A stretch of 64,000 bases of DNA from Murdochiella sp. Marseille-P8839 (GCA_019753405.1 JAIKLF010000002.1:81400-145399), one strand, 5' to 3'. Shown: positions 26,443 to 35,082, counted from the stretch's first letter. Made by a program: numbers and translations. The notes: a model not told the origin generated them from the letters alone.

Positions 26443-26801
26443 ACCCTGGCTCACGCACGATATTTTCCGCAGCCAGGGTTCGAAACTGAAAAGAAACCCT
26501 GGCTATGACACTTTACTTTGCTCAGCCAGGGTCTGGAGGAGGTGAATCGGCCCTGGCTCGCGCACGATATTTTCCGCAGCCAGGGTTCGGAAACGAAAAG
26601 AAACCCTGGTTATGACACTTTGCTTCACCCAGCCAGGGTCTGAAGGAGGTGAATCGGCCCTGGCTCGCGCACGATATTATCCGCAGCCAGGGTTTGAAAA
26701 TGAAAAGAAACCCTGGTTATGATACTTTGCTTCGCCTAGCCAGGGGAAGAGAGGAAAAAACGGCCCTGGCTGACGTACACTATTATTTGCAGCCAGGATC
26801 G
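26443..26801. repeat. Hairpin array E: seven CCCTGGCT...AGCCAGGG units, 107-bp double-unit period
   Basis: CCCTGG(C/T)T arms begin at 26444, 26497, 26551, 26604, 26658, 26711 and 26764. Odd and even units have different loops (CGCGCACGATATTTTCCG versus TATGACACTTTGCTTCGC), so the true repeat is 107 bases. The stem family equals array A at 7583. Flanking hairpins at 26407-26434 and 26823-26851 share loop sequence CCAAC(G)ATGGTTTC-like. Confidence 0.9.
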
Positions 26802-26867
26802 CGTACGGTTTGCATGCTAAATCGCCCCGCCAACATCGTTTCCAGCGGGGCACCTCTTCTAATCAAA

Positions 26868-26895
26868 AAGGAAGCGACGCACCTGTCGCTTCCTT
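26868..26895. terminator. Perfect 11-bp hairpin, terminator-like
   Basis: AAGGAAGCGAC (26868-26878), loop GCACCT, GTCGCTTCCTT (26885-26895). Five A residues before the stem give a T-run on the minus strand, so it may stop transcription leaving the liv operon. Confidence 0.55.
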
Positions 26896-26967
26896 AACCT
26901 GTAATCATATTCAAAGCCGCTCTCAAAAAAGCTTTGTTCTCTGCATTTTCCTTGCCCGCACCAGCCA

Positions 26968-27111
26968 CCGCCCCGGCAGCCTTCCGCGCGCCGCCTCTTC
27001 GACGAACCGGAAGTTCGCCACCCTCAAGTAAATCGCCGAGGAGAAGCCGGCGGCGTACGGAAGGCTGCCGGGGCGGAACTGCCGGCGGCGCAAGGAAGGG
27101 TGCCGGGGCGG
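26968..27111. repeat. 28-base inverted repeat plus a third direct copy
   Basis: 26968-26995 is the inverse of 27049-27076 with two mismatches (core CGGAAGGCTGCCGGGGCGG). A related direct copy (GCCGGCGGCGCAAGG then GTGCCGGGGCGG) lies at 27081-27111. Confidence 0.7.
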
Positions 27112-27152
27112 ACATACCAAAGGCACGCGAATGGCGTCAGGCAAAGCTTCGT

Positions 27153-27872
27153 TTATCCGCCCAAATACGCTTTCTTGATTTCCGGCGCGTTTAACAATTC
27201 CTCGCCGGAGCCTTCCATCACAATGCGACCGGTTTCCATCACGTAACAGCGATCGGCAACGGAAAGGGCAGCCTGGGCATTCTGCTCTACGAGCAAGATG
27301 GTGGTACCGGCTTCATGCAAGCGGCGAATGATGGAAAAGATCTGCTCCACGATGAGCGGAGCGAGACCCATAGACGGTTCATCCAGCATGAGCATCTTCG
27401 GACGCGACATCAGCGCGCGACCGATGGCAAGCATCTGTTGTTCACCACCGGAAAGCGTGCCGGCAATCTGCTCACGCCGCTCTTCAAGACGCGGAAAGAG
27501 AGCATAGACACGCTCAAAATCGGCTTTTACGACGGCTTCTTCGGACTGAAGATAGGCACCCATGCGGAGATTTTCCTCCACCGTCATTTTCGTAAAGATT
27601 CGGCGTCCTTCCGGCGACTGGGCGATTCCGCGTCCGACCACCTTATGTGCCGGAACGTGAACTAAATCACTTCCTTCAAATTGAATTTGGCCGGACTTTA
27701 TGGGCAGGAGTCCGGAAATGGACTGCAAGGTGGTCGTTTTACCGGCACCATTGGCGCCGATTAAGGTGACGATTTCGCCTTCATTGACCTGAAACGAGAT
27801 GTCCTTGATGGCGTGAATAGCGCCATAGAAGACGTTGAGACCCTCCACCTGCAACAAGACTTTCTCAGGCAT
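27153..27872 (-). CDS. livF: Branched-chain amino acid ABC transporter ATPase LivF
   Basis: 239 residues. Walker A GANGAGKTTT, signature LSGGEQQMLAIGRAL, Walker B LMLDEPSMGL and C-terminal FLGG-type end KKAYLGG, all typical of LivF. Start at 27872 (MPEKVLLQ) follows GGAAAGGAGG inside the 3' end of livG, an eight-base overlap; a further upstream start is rejected. Last gene of livKHMGF. Confidence 0.94.
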   Translation of the reverse strand: MPEKVLLQVEGLNVFYGAIHAIKDISFQVNEGEIVTLIGANGAGKTTTLQSISGLLPIKSGQIQFEGSDLVHVPAHKVVGRGIAQSPEGRRIFTKMTVEENLRMGAYLQSEEAVVKADFERVYALFPRLEERREQIAGTLSGGEQQMLAIGRALMSRPKMLMLDEPSMGLAPLIVEQIFSIIRRLHEAGTTILLVEQNAQAALSVADRCYVMETGRIVMEGSGEELLNAPEIKKAYLGG

Positions 27873-28749
27873 GCGTGGCCTCCTTTCCCAAATAGGCTTC
27901 AATCACCGCCGGATCATTGGATACTTCCGAGGGCGTCCCCTTAGCGATGATGCGACCGAAGTTGAGCACGGCAATACCCTCACAGATGCCCATGACGAGA
28001 TTCATATCGTGCTCAATGAGGAAGATTGCAATCTGAAACCGATCACGGATATAGACGATGTTGTCCATCAGCTCCGCCGTTTCCGAGGGGTTCATGCCGG
28101 CCGCCGGTTCATCCAATAGGAGAATCTTGGGATTGGTGGCCAGTGCGCGCACAATTTCTAGACGTCGCTGGGCACCGTAGGGAAGAGAATCCGCTCGCTG
28201 ATTGGCCAAGCCCTGAAGATTGAAGATCGAAAGAAGATCCATGGCTTTTTCACGTGCTTCTTTTTCCTGACGCCAATACTTTGGCAGGCGCAGGAAGGTA
28301 TCCATCATCGAATAGGTCGAACGCTGATGCAGGGCAATCAGAATGTTTTCCAGAACGCTCAAATTCTTGAACAGGCGGATATTCTGGAATGTGCGCGCGA
28401 TGCCCGCCTGATTGAGTTGTGGCGTGTTCATGCGAAGCGCATCGCGTCCGTCAAGAAGAATCGTGCCGCGACTTGGGTCGTAGACGCGTGTGAGCAGGTT
28501 AAAAATCGTGGTCTTTCCTGCACCGTTCGGGCCGATGAGGCCGGCGATTTCGGTGCGTCCGATAGCAATATCAAAATCGCTGACGGCGGTCAGTCCGCCG
28601 AAATCAATGCCCAGATTACGGCACTCGAGAATAGGCGCGCTTTGCACATCGCGCTCCGGGATGCGGTTACGGCTTGGCACCGGAACCAGTTTTGTTTCCG
28701 GACGATTGCGCCATCCCTGTCCGGCGGTCTCGTGAGGAAGATTAGGCAT
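27865..28749 (-). CDS. livG: Branched-chain amino acid ABC transporter ATPase LivG
   Basis: 294 residues. Walker A GPNGAGKTT, signature region LPYGAQRRLEI, Walker B LLLDEPAAGMNPSE and IEHDMNLVMGI H-loop, the LivG pattern. The first ~35 residues are an extension rich in Pro/Arg before the ATPase core. GGAGG precedes the ATG, which overlaps the livM stop by eight bases. Confidence 0.94.
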   Translation of the reverse strand: MPNLPHETAGQGWRNRPETKLVPVPSRNRIPERDVQSAPILECRNLGIDFGGLTAVSDFDIAIGRTEIAGLIGPNGAGKTTIFNLLTRVYDPSRGTILLDGRDALRMNTPQLNQAGIARTFQNIRLFKNLSVLENILIALHQRSTYSMMDTFLRLPKYWRQEKEAREKAMDLLSIFNLQGLANQRADSLPYGAQRRLEIVRALATNPKILLLDEPAAGMNPSETAELMDNIVYIRDRFQIAIFLIEHDMNLVMGICEGIAVLNFGRIIAKGTPSEVSNDPAVIEAYLGKEATHA

Positions 28750-29782
28750 GGTTTTCCTCCTTTCCCGTCTTCTTTCGCCGTGCCAGCAGCTTTTCTATCC
28801 ACCGGCTCAGGGAAAAGTCATAGTCGCCAAGAAGTCCCTTGGGTCGGAAAATCATCATCAGAATGAGCAATAAAGCAAAGGCAACCATGCGGTAACTTTC
28901 AAAACCGCGAAGAAGCTCCTGCAACGTGGTATAAAGCGTGGCGGACAGAACGGAACCCAGCATGGAGCCCATGCCGCCAAGAACGACGATGACCAACACC
29001 TCAATAGATTTCATGAAGGTGAAGCTTGTAGGGTAGAGGGAGCCAAGATAACCGGCATACAGCGCTCCGGCCAGTCCCGCCAAAGCAGCGGAAAAGGCGA
29101 ACGCATACGTTTTGTAATACGTTGTGGGGATGCCCACGCTTTCTGCGGCAATCTCATTTTCCCGAATCGAGAGAATCGCGCGTCCGTGACGAGATTTCAT
29201 CAACACATGAATCAGGAAAAGACAAAGCACAACACAGATAAAAATCAGCAGAAGGCTGGTGAACTTCGGCAGGCGCTTGAGTCCGGCAGCACCATACGTA
29301 AGCGTAATGCCCAGGGTTTGGTCGATATTGGTCAGCACGACGCGAATAATCTCGCCGAATCCGAGGGTAATAATGGCCAGATAGTCGCCGCGCAGACGAA
29401 GGGCCGGAATGCCGATCAGAAAGCCTAAAAATCCGGAAACCAGCATGGCGATAAGAAGCCCCATGACAATATAGAAGACCGCTTCCGGCGTCAGATTACC
29501 GCGCACCAGTTTAGCCAGCGGCGTGGTTTTCAGGTAGATACCGGAGGCATAGGCGCCGATGGCCATAAAGCCGGCATGCCCCAATGGAAGCTGACCCAGA
29601 TAGCCTACCGGAATGTTCAATGATGCGGCGAGGATGATGTTGATGCCGACCATGATGAGAATACCGTTCCAATATTCGGTAATGACGCCGGCGGAGCGAA
29701 GTGCCATTAACAGGACGCCGCAGAGCACGACGAGGATCGTATTCACCGCATAACGTGCCGGCATGGGATAGGATCGTACCAT
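28742..29782 (-). CDS. livM: Branched-chain amino acid ABC transporter permease LivM
   Basis: 346 residues, about eight to ten hydrophobic helices, with the LivM patterns LPLGHAGFMAIGAYA and LRGDYLAIITLGFGEIIR. The C-terminus is basic. The start is uncertain: the ATG at 29782 has a poor ribosome-binding site, and the internal ATG at 29764 (MPARYAV) is no better. Six bases separate it from livH. Confidence 0.93.
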   Translation of the reverse strand: MVRSYPMPARYAVNTILVVLCGVLLMALRSAGVITEYWNGILIMVGINIILAASLNIPVGYLGQLPLGHAGFMAIGAYASGIYLKTTPLAKLVRGNLTPEAVFYIVMGLLIAMLVSGFLGFLIGIPALRLRGDYLAIITLGFGEIIRVVLTNIDQTLGITLTYGAAGLKRLPKFTSLLLIFICVVLCLFLIHVLMKSRHGRAILSIRENEIAAESVGIPTTYYKTYAFAFSAALAGLAGALYAGYLGSLYPTSFTFMKSIEVLVIVVLGGMGSMLGSVLSATLYTTLQELLRGFESYRMVAFALLLILMMIFRPKGLLGDYDFSLSRWIEKLLARRKKTGKEENHA

Positions 29783-29788
29783 AGCAAC

Positions 29789-30670
29789 CTACACTTTCTC
29801 ACGCCGCGTCACGCCCATGATTCCATCCGGCTTAAAGAGCAAAACCAGAATGAGAATCGCGAAGACGACGGCATCTTTCCAGATCGACAGGCCAACGGCC
29901 GATGCCAACACTTCCAAAACCCCGATGAGCAATCCGCCCACCATGGCACCGGGAAGCGAACCGATTCCGCCAAGAACCGCGGCAACAAAGGCTTTCAAGC
30001 CGAGCATGGAACCCATGGTAGGGGATACCTGCGGATAGGAACTGACGTAGAGCACCGCACCGATGCCGGCAAGTGCCGATCCGATCAGGAAGGTAAAGGC
30101 AATGGTGCGATTGACATCAATGCCCATGAGCCGAGCGGCGTCCATATCTTCCGAAACGGCGCGCATCGCTTGTCCGCGCTTGGAGCGTGAAACCAGAAGC
30201 GTCAAAGCGATCATGCTCAGAACAGAAACGAAGAGGGTAACGATAGCGGCATAACTGATGCTGGTGCTGCCCAATTGTAGTGATCCGGGTACCAGCGGAT
30301 CCAAGCTTTTGGCGTCTGCTCCGAAGAGAATTTGTGCGCCGTTCTGCAACAGAAAACTCATGGCAATGGCTGTGATTAACAGCGACAGACGTGGCGCATT
30401 AAGAAGGGGACGATACGCGATCTGCTGGATGAGAAGGCCGACAATCGTCGAAGCGGCAACGGCAACAATGGCTGCCAATACGGGATGAAAATGAAATTGT
30501 ACCAGGGCATAAAACAGACTGTAGGCACCTATCATGATGACGTCGCCGTGCGCAAAGTTGAGCAAAAGAATAATGCCGTAGACCATGGAATAGCCCAAGG
30601 CCACCAAGGCATAAATGGAGCCGGTTTGTAAGCCGTTGATGAATTGTGTAAAAAATAGAGATAAGTTCAT
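29789..30670 (-). CDS. livH: Branched-chain amino acid ABC transporter permease LivH
   Basis: 293 residues, hydrophobic throughout, with LivH motifs GLQTGSIYALVALGYSMVYG, NFAHGDVIMIGAY and VLGGIGSLPGAMVGG. Start at 30670 follows GGAGG; a longer frame to 30754 crosses the intergenic hairpin and is rejected. Partner of LivM. Confidence 0.94.
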   Translation of the reverse strand: MNLSLFFTQFINGLQTGSIYALVALGYSMVYGIILLLNFAHGDVIMIGAYSLFYALVQFHFHPVLAAIVAVAASTIVGLLIQQIAYRPLLNAPRLSLLITAIAMSFLLQNGAQILFGADAKSLDPLVPGSLQLGSTSISYAAIVTLFVSVLSMIALTLLVSRSKRGQAMRAVSEDMDAARLMGIDVNRTIAFTFLIGSALAGIGAVLYVSSYPQVSPTMGSMLGLKAFVAAVLGGIGSLPGAMVGGLLIGVLEVLASAVGLSIWKDAVVFAILILVLLFKPDGIMGVTRREKV

Positions 30671-30705
30671 GCGTTCCTCCGAAAAATTCCGAACAGCGTG
30701 GATAA

Positions 30706-30735
30706 AAAAGACGCCGACGATCGTCGGCGTCTTTT
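30706..30735 (-). terminator. Intra-operon palindrome between livK and livH
   Basis: A perfect 15-base self-complementary stretch (AAAAGACGCCGACGA and its inverse) with T-runs on both strands. On the minus strand it follows livK, so partial termination would give more binding protein than membrane subunits. Confidence 0.75.
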
Positions 30736-30750
30736 CCGGCGAAGCGAAAA

Positions 30751-31956
30751 TCAATACATTTCTTTGAAGACCTCTTGTCCGTTCTTCAATTCGATAATCG
30801 CCGCCTCCTTAATCGGATTATTCTGTTCATCAAAGGAATAGGTTCCGGTAATGCCTTTCAGGTTGGATGCGCCCTTAAGCGCTTCAATTACGGCATCATA
30901 GTATTCCGGTGTCTGCGGGGTGAGCCCTTTTTCCTCCGCTGCTTTCAGCCCATAGGTCATCAGCATGGCCGCATCGTAGCCGAGCGGAGCAAACATATTC
31001 GGCACATCCGAAGAGAACGTGCTCTTGTATTTCGCTTCAAAGTCCGCCACGCTGTCCGTTCCCGGAGCATAGCCGGAGCAGTATACCAAACCTTCGAGGT
31101 GCTCAGGACTGGCATATTCCTTAATGGACCCCATGCCGTCACCACCCATAAATTTACCTTGGAAGCCGGCGTTACGAGCTGCGGTAACGGCAAGACCGGC
31201 TTCGCTGTAATAGATCGGAAGCATAATAGCATCCGGTTTGGCCGCACTAAGCTTTGTCATTTGTGCACGGAAATCTTTATCGCCGGTGCCGAAGGCTTCA
31301 ATGCCCACGACGGTCATACCGAGATCTTCTGCTGTCTTGACAAACGCATCTTTAACACCTTCCGAATAGTCGCTGCCCGTTTCATAGAAGACGGCAACCG
31401 ATTTTGCTCCTAACTTCTCCTTCGCATACTTCGCCATCTTTTCGCCCTGATACGGATCGGTAAAGCAGGAGCGGAAGACATTGGTACGCACTTCCGGCTT
31501 CTCGGCATCCGGATCGATTACCGTTACGCCTAAAGCCGTTCCGGAGGCGGTGATTTGCGGCACATTGTCCTCAAACGTTTCATCTGCCAACTGGATGGTC
31601 GGACCCGTCAACACGGAGCCGATAATTGCGGTTGCGCCCTCCTGTTTTGCCAGGTGATAGGCATTGATGGCTTCCACGCCGTCGCCTTTATCATCATAGT
31701 CGAGAAGTTCCACTTTCTTTCCATTGATGCCGCCGCTCTCGTTCAATTGATCAAACCAGAGCTTCACTGCATTTCGCACAGGAATGCCGTATTGTTGATA
31801 ATCACCGGTTGTATTGCCGATAAAAGCGACTTTAATGGCTTTATCGGAACCTTCCCCGTTATCGGCAGGCTTCTTGCTGTCGGTTTCCGTGGCGTTGCCG
31901 GAACAGGCCGTTACAAAAAACATCAACGTCACCATCAAGGCAAAAAATCGCTTCAT
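30751..31956 (-). CDS. livK: Branched-chain amino acid ABC transporter substrate-binding lipoprotein LivK
   Basis: 401 residues. Signal peptide with lipobox VTAC, then a short acidic tether and a type I periplasmic-binding fold: IKVAFIGNTTGDYQQYG, NESGGINGKKVELLDYDD, IGSVLTG and AVFYETGSDYSEG. Start 31956 follows GAAGGAG; extension to 32157 would cover the leader hairpins and is rejected. The amino acid specificity cannot be read from sequence, but the family usually takes Leu/Ile/Val. Confidence 0.93.
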   Translation of the reverse strand: MKRFFALMVTLMFFVTACSGNATETDSKKPADNGEGSDKAIKVAFIGNTTGDYQQYGIPVRNAVKLWFDQLNESGGINGKKVELLDYDDKGDGVEAINAYHLAKQEGATAIIGSVLTGPTIQLADETFEDNVPQITASGTALGVTVIDPDAEKPEVRTNVFRSCFTDPYQGEKMAKYAKEKLGAKSVAVFYETGSDYSEGVKDAFVKTAEDLGMTVVGIEAFGTGDKDFRAQMTKLSAAKPDAIMLPIYYSEAGLAVTAARNAGFQGKFMGGDGMGSIKEYASPEHLEGLVYCSGYAPGTDSVADFEAKYKSTFSSDVPNMFAPLGYDAAMLMTYGLKAAEEKGLTPQTPEYYDAVIEALKGASNLKGITGTYSFDEQNNPIKEAAIIELKNGQEVFKEMY

Positions 31957-32034
31957 ATGCTGCTCCTTCGCTTCATACGCCTGTTTTTCTTCGGAATATC
32001 CGTGCAACGATAGTGTCTTTGTACGATGGCGTCT

Positions 32035-32184
32035 CTTACGATAAGAGGCCATCCGCACGATAAGTCGTAAGCACGGTAATCCGTAAAGAATAAAGAAGGC
32101 GTCGACAGTCTTGCTCTTCCTTCGGCAAAGCCGTTCGTGAGCAAGACAAAAACGCATTACTTTGCAAAACCATGAAAAGTAATT
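32035..32184 (-). promoter_or_regulatory. Structured livK 5' leader
   Basis: The ~230-base leader holds a large hairpin (GTCTTGCTC at 32108-32116 pairs with GAGCAAGAC at 32139-32147, with inner CGGC-AAA-GCCG) and a second (CTTACGA 32035-32041 with TCGTAAG 32065-32071). No T-box sequence seen. It could be a regulatory RNA element. Confidence 0.4.
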
Positions 32185-32190
32185 TATAAA

Positions 32191-32219
32191 AATCTAACGT
32201 AAACAAGGGAAAATGTCAA
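32191..32219 (-). promoter_or_regulatory. Promoter of the liv operon
   Basis: On the minus strand, perfect TTGACA (32219-32214), a 17-base spacer and TAGATT (32196-32191). Confidence 0.7.
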
Positions 32220-32336
32220 CAAAAATGGTTGAAATTCTGTCATTTCTGAAGGAAAACGTTATGACGAGAAGGAAAAGAAAAATTGTGCTAATTATTCAAA
32301 ATTGCGCTGATTATGCAAAGAAAGAGGATAATGTCA

Positions 32337-32376
32337 TCAAAAACGCCCCGCCATGAGAGTCAATGTACGGGGCGTT
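32337..32376 (-). terminator. Terminator of bioY
   Basis: AACGCCCCG (32341-32349) pairs with CGGGGCGTT (32367-32375). Read on the minus strand it ends in TTTTTG. Confidence 0.8.
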
Positions 32377-32404
32377 TAGTAGGTAGGGAATCGGAGACGC
32401 TTGA

Positions 32405-32938
32405 TTAGGCTTGTTTTAACAGCGGCTCAACGTGGGGAAGGGCTACTTTTCCAACCGCAAAGGCAATGCCGGCTTTGATCAGATCGCCGGGGATAAAGGG
32501 AATGAGTCCGGCTTCCAAGATGGCCATCAGATTCATGTCCGCGCCTTTAAGGACGTCGAGAACATAGTACATATACGGAAGGCCGATGATGTAGCAGCTG
32601 GCTGCAGCGACCAGAACGGCAACGGCCATGCCGGCGGTTGTTTTACCGAACGCCGTGCGATGGGCAATGAGCGAGCCCAAAAAAGCGGACAGGATGAACC
32701 CGAACAGAAAACCGGTCGACGGCGAAACGAAAATCGCCGAGCCTTTCAAGAACAGCATGAGCACAAAGTGAACGCCCATGGCAAGCGCCGCATCAGCGGG
32801 CTGGAGGAGCAAACCCGTCAAAATGACAAACACGGTTTGCAGAGTAATGGGAATGGGCCCGATGGGAATGCGAATCAGGGAACCGATAAAGGTGAGGGCG
32901 GCCATTACGGCGATGCGGGTAATACGTTTTGCGTTCAT
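32405..32938 (-). CDS. bioY: Biotin ECF transporter substrate-binding subunit BioY
   Basis: 177 residues, six hydrophobic helices, with the BioY pattern RIPIGPIPITLQTVFVILTGLLL near the N-terminus and FIPGDLIKAGIAFAVG near the C-terminus. Captures biotin in the membrane for an energy-coupling (ECF) module. Start 32938 follows AAGGAG. Biotin is the cofactor of glutaconyl-CoA decarboxylase, whose genes start divergently 307 bases away. A BirA-like operator lies in the shared intergenic region. Confidence 0.93.
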   Translation of the reverse strand: MNAKRITRIAVMAALTFIGSLIRIPIGPIPITLQTVFVILTGLLLQPADAALAMGVHFVLMLFLKGSAIFVSPSTGFLFGFILSAFLGSLIAHRTAFGKTTAGMAVAVLVAAASCYIIGLPYMYYVLDVLKGADMNLMAILEAGLIPFIPGDLIKAGIAFAVGKVALPHVEPLLKQA

Positions 32939-33025
32939 TTTTTTCTCCTTCTGTATTCTCACCGGCACAGGGCTTCGGTGAGATATTGTCCAGTAAATTT
33001 TGCACGGCAAGAATTACCGAACAAA

Positions 33026-33056
33026 TTGACAACCTAAAATTAAAAATGGTTAACAC
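33026..33056 (-). promoter_or_regulatory. Putative BirA operator upstream of bioY
   Basis: TTGACAACC (33026-33034), 13 AT-rich bases, GGTTAACAC (33048-33056): an inverted repeat close to the BirA-type TTGTTAACC/GGTTAACAA sites of Firmicutes. It lies ~90 bases upstream of bioY and ~100 from the gctA promoter. The remainder of 32939-33244 shows nothing else. Confidence 0.55.
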
Positions 33057-33159
33057 GATGCTCGAAGTTTACCACAGGAAGTGCATATTTTGCAAGCGCT
33101 GAAGTATCTATTCGTTATGGTTTTTCTCGCAGAAGAATTATCGGATTTCGGCTTTTCGG

Positions 33160-33188
33160 TGGACGGAATCTCGAAAGTTCTGTAGAAT
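33160..33188 (+). promoter_or_regulatory. Likely promoter of the gct-gcd-hgd operon
   Basis: TGGACG (33160-33165), a 17-base spacer and TAGAAT (33183-33188), about 50 bases before gctA. The -35 match is moderate. Confidence 0.5.
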
Positions 33189-33244
33189 GATAATGAAGGC
33201 TTGCTACAAGGAAAAACCTTTGCAAAAGGAAGAAGGAGGAAATC

Positions 33245-34264
33245 ATGTCGGACAAAGTGATGTCCATGAAGGACGCCGTTGCCAAATACGTTGAAGACGG
33301 CGATGTCCTGTGCTTCGGCGGTTTCACCACAAACCGCAAACCGTATGCCGCCGTTTTCGAGATTCTTCGTCAGGGACAAAAAGATCTCGTCGGCTGGTCA
33401 AGCCCTGCGGGAGGCGATTGGGATCTTTTGATCGGCTCCGGACGCGTGAAAGCCTATATCAACTGCTATACGGCAAACTCCGGATTTACCAACGTATCCC
33501 GTCGTTTCCGTGAAGCAATTGAAAAGGGCGAACTGCTGTTTGAAGATTATTCACAAGATGTTCTGATGTTGCAGCTGCATGCCGCTGCATTGGGCCTGCC
33601 GTTCCTGCCGACGCGTTTCATGGCTGCCAGTGGTTTGACGAAGTATTGGGGCATGTCCAAAGAAGTTCGCAAGACCCTTGAAAAAGTAGATGATTTAAAA
33701 CTTGTCGAAATGGACAATCCGTTTAACCCGGGCGAAAAATGTGTTGCTGTTCCGGTACCGAAGCTGGATACGGCGATCATTCACGTACAGAAAGCCAGCC
33801 CCGACGGCACGGCCATTATTTACGGTGACGAATTCCATGATGTCGACATTGCCATGGCTGCACGCAAAACCATCGTGACGTGCGAAGAACTGGTCAGCAA
33901 TGAAGAAATCCGCAAAGATCCTGCTCTTCCGAATATTTTCCAGGGTTGCGTCGATGCGGTCGTCCATGTTCCCTACGGCGCTTGGCCGGCACAGTGCTAC
34001 GACTACTATGACGATGATCCGGTAGCGCTTCGCGAATACGACCGGGCTTCCAAGTATATGGATGATGAGGATGCCAAGGCGAAAATGGCGAAGAAGAACA
34101 TCCCCTATGATCCGGAAAACAAGCCGGAGACCTTCAAGGACTACTGCGAGAAGTGGATCTATAGTGTGGAAAATCACGATCAGTTGCTGGACAAGATCGG
34201 CGGAAGCCGTTTGGCCAAGCTGAAAGTTGTGCCGGGTCTCGGTTACTCGACCTACGTGAAATAA
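33245..34264 (+). CDS. gctA: Glutaconate CoA-transferase subunit A
   Basis: 339 residues. GctAB moves CoA from acetyl-CoA or glutaconyl-CoA to (R)-2-hydroxyglutarate. Class I CoA-transferase alpha fold: DGDVLCFGGFTTNRKPYAAVFE near the N-terminus, and FRLTRFM-like region LPTRFMAASGLTKYWG. GAAGGAGGAAATC precedes the ATG. First gene of the fermentation operon, 17 bases before gctB. In Acidaminococcus the homologous genes also open the cluster. Confidence 0.95.
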   Translation: MSDKVMSMKDAVAKYVEDGDVLCFGGFTTNRKPYAAVFEILRQGQKDLVGWSSPAGGDWDLLIGSGRVKAYINCYTANSGFTNVSRRFREAIEKGELLFEDYSQDVLMLQLHAAALGLPFLPTRFMAASGLTKYWGMSKEVRKTLEKVDDLKLVEMDNPFNPGEKCVAVPVPKLDTAIIHVQKASPDGTAIIYGDEFHDVDIAMAARKTIVTCEELVSNEEIRKDPALPNIFQGCVDAVVHVPYGAWPAQCYDYYDDDPVALREYDRASKYMDDEDAKAKMAKKNIPYDPENKPETFKDYCEKWIYSVENHDQLLDKIGGSRLAKLKVVPGLGYSTYVK

Positions 34265-34281
34265 GCAGGAGGGGAATCGAC

Positions 34282-35082
34282 ATGTCAGATTACACAAAAT
34301 ATACCAAACAGGAAATGCAGGCGTATGCCATTGCCAAATCCATCAAACCGAACATGATCGTTACGATCGGTACGGGACTGCCGCTGATCGGCGGATCCCT
34401 GGCTAAACGCGTGATTCAGCCGAGCTGCATGCTCATCGTCGAGAGCGGTCTTATGGACTGCGATCCGATCGAAGTGCCCAGAAGCGTCGGTGATTGCCGC
34501 TTTATGGCACATTGCGCTGTGCAGTGGCCGAACGTCCGCTTTGTCGGCTTTGAGACGAATATGTATCTGCACGGTTTTGACAACAACATCGCTTTTATCG
34601 GCGGTGCTGAAATCGATCCGTACGGCAACGTCAACTCGACTTCGATCGGCGATTACAATCATCCCAAGACCCGTTTCACGGGTTCGGGCGGCGCAAACGG
34701 AATTGCAACTTATCAGAACACCGTCTTGATGATGCAACATCAAAAACGTCGTTTTACCGAGAAGATTGACTACGTCACGAGCCCCGGTTGGGTTACCGGA
34801 CCGGGATCACGTGCAGCAGCCGGTCTTCCGGAGGATCGTGGTCCGCAAATGGTCGTTACTGATCTGGGCATCATGAAATTTGATGAGCAGACCAAGAGAA
34901 TGTACCTGGCGTATTACTATCCGTATTCGACGCCGGAAGAAATTCAGGAAAACACCGGCTTTGAAATTGACCTGAGCCGTGCGGAGCTGATGGAAGGACC
35001 GAGTCCGGAAATCATCCGCATCATTCGTGAAGAAATCGATCCGGGTCAGGTCTTCATTAAGGTACCGAAGGAAGCGAAGTAG
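34282..35082 (+). CDS. gctB: Glutaconate CoA-transferase subunit B
   Basis: 266 residues. Carries the catalytic glutamate: IVESGLMDC places it at residue 54, the position of the CoA-thioester-forming Glu54 known in Acidaminococcus GctB. Glycine-rich SPGWVTGPGSRAAAGLP and the C-terminal PGQVFIKVPKEAK are in keeping with the family. AGGAGGGG precedes the ATG. Confidence 0.95.
   Translation: MSDYTKYTKQEMQAYAIAKSIKPNMIVTIGTGLPLIGGSLAKRVIQPSCMLIVESGLMDCDPIEVPRSVGDCRFMAHCAVQWPNVRFVGFETNMYLHGFDNNIAFIGGAEIDPYGNVNSTSIGDYNHPKTRFTGSGGANGIATYQNTVLMMQHQKRRFTEKIDYVTSPGWVTGPGSRAAAGLPEDRGPQMVVTDLGIMKFDEQTKRMYLAYYYPYSTPEEIQENTGFEIDLSRAELMEGPSPEIIRIIREEIDPGQVFIKVPKEAK

Larger units (their letters stand above)
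25246..27152. other. 1.9-kb gene-free region of hairpin arrays
   Basis: No supported gene between pepF and livF. It contains, in order, a dispersed repeat (25357-25447), hairpin arrays C, D and E, a three-hairpin element (25905-26000), a partial second copy of it (26346-26387), a strong single hairpin (26868-26895) and a GC-rich inverted repeat (26968-27111). Short frames across the arrays are by-products of the repeats. Confidence 0.8.

Noticed and set aside
25527-26801. CRISPR array
   Set aside because: Periods of 53-55 look right at first sight, but each unit is an inverted pair and intervals are related rather than unique spacers. No cas genes are in the window.
31957-32190. T-box riboswitch in the livK leader
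   Set aside because: No AGGGTGGxACCGCG-type T-box sequence and no antiterminator/terminator pair before the gene.
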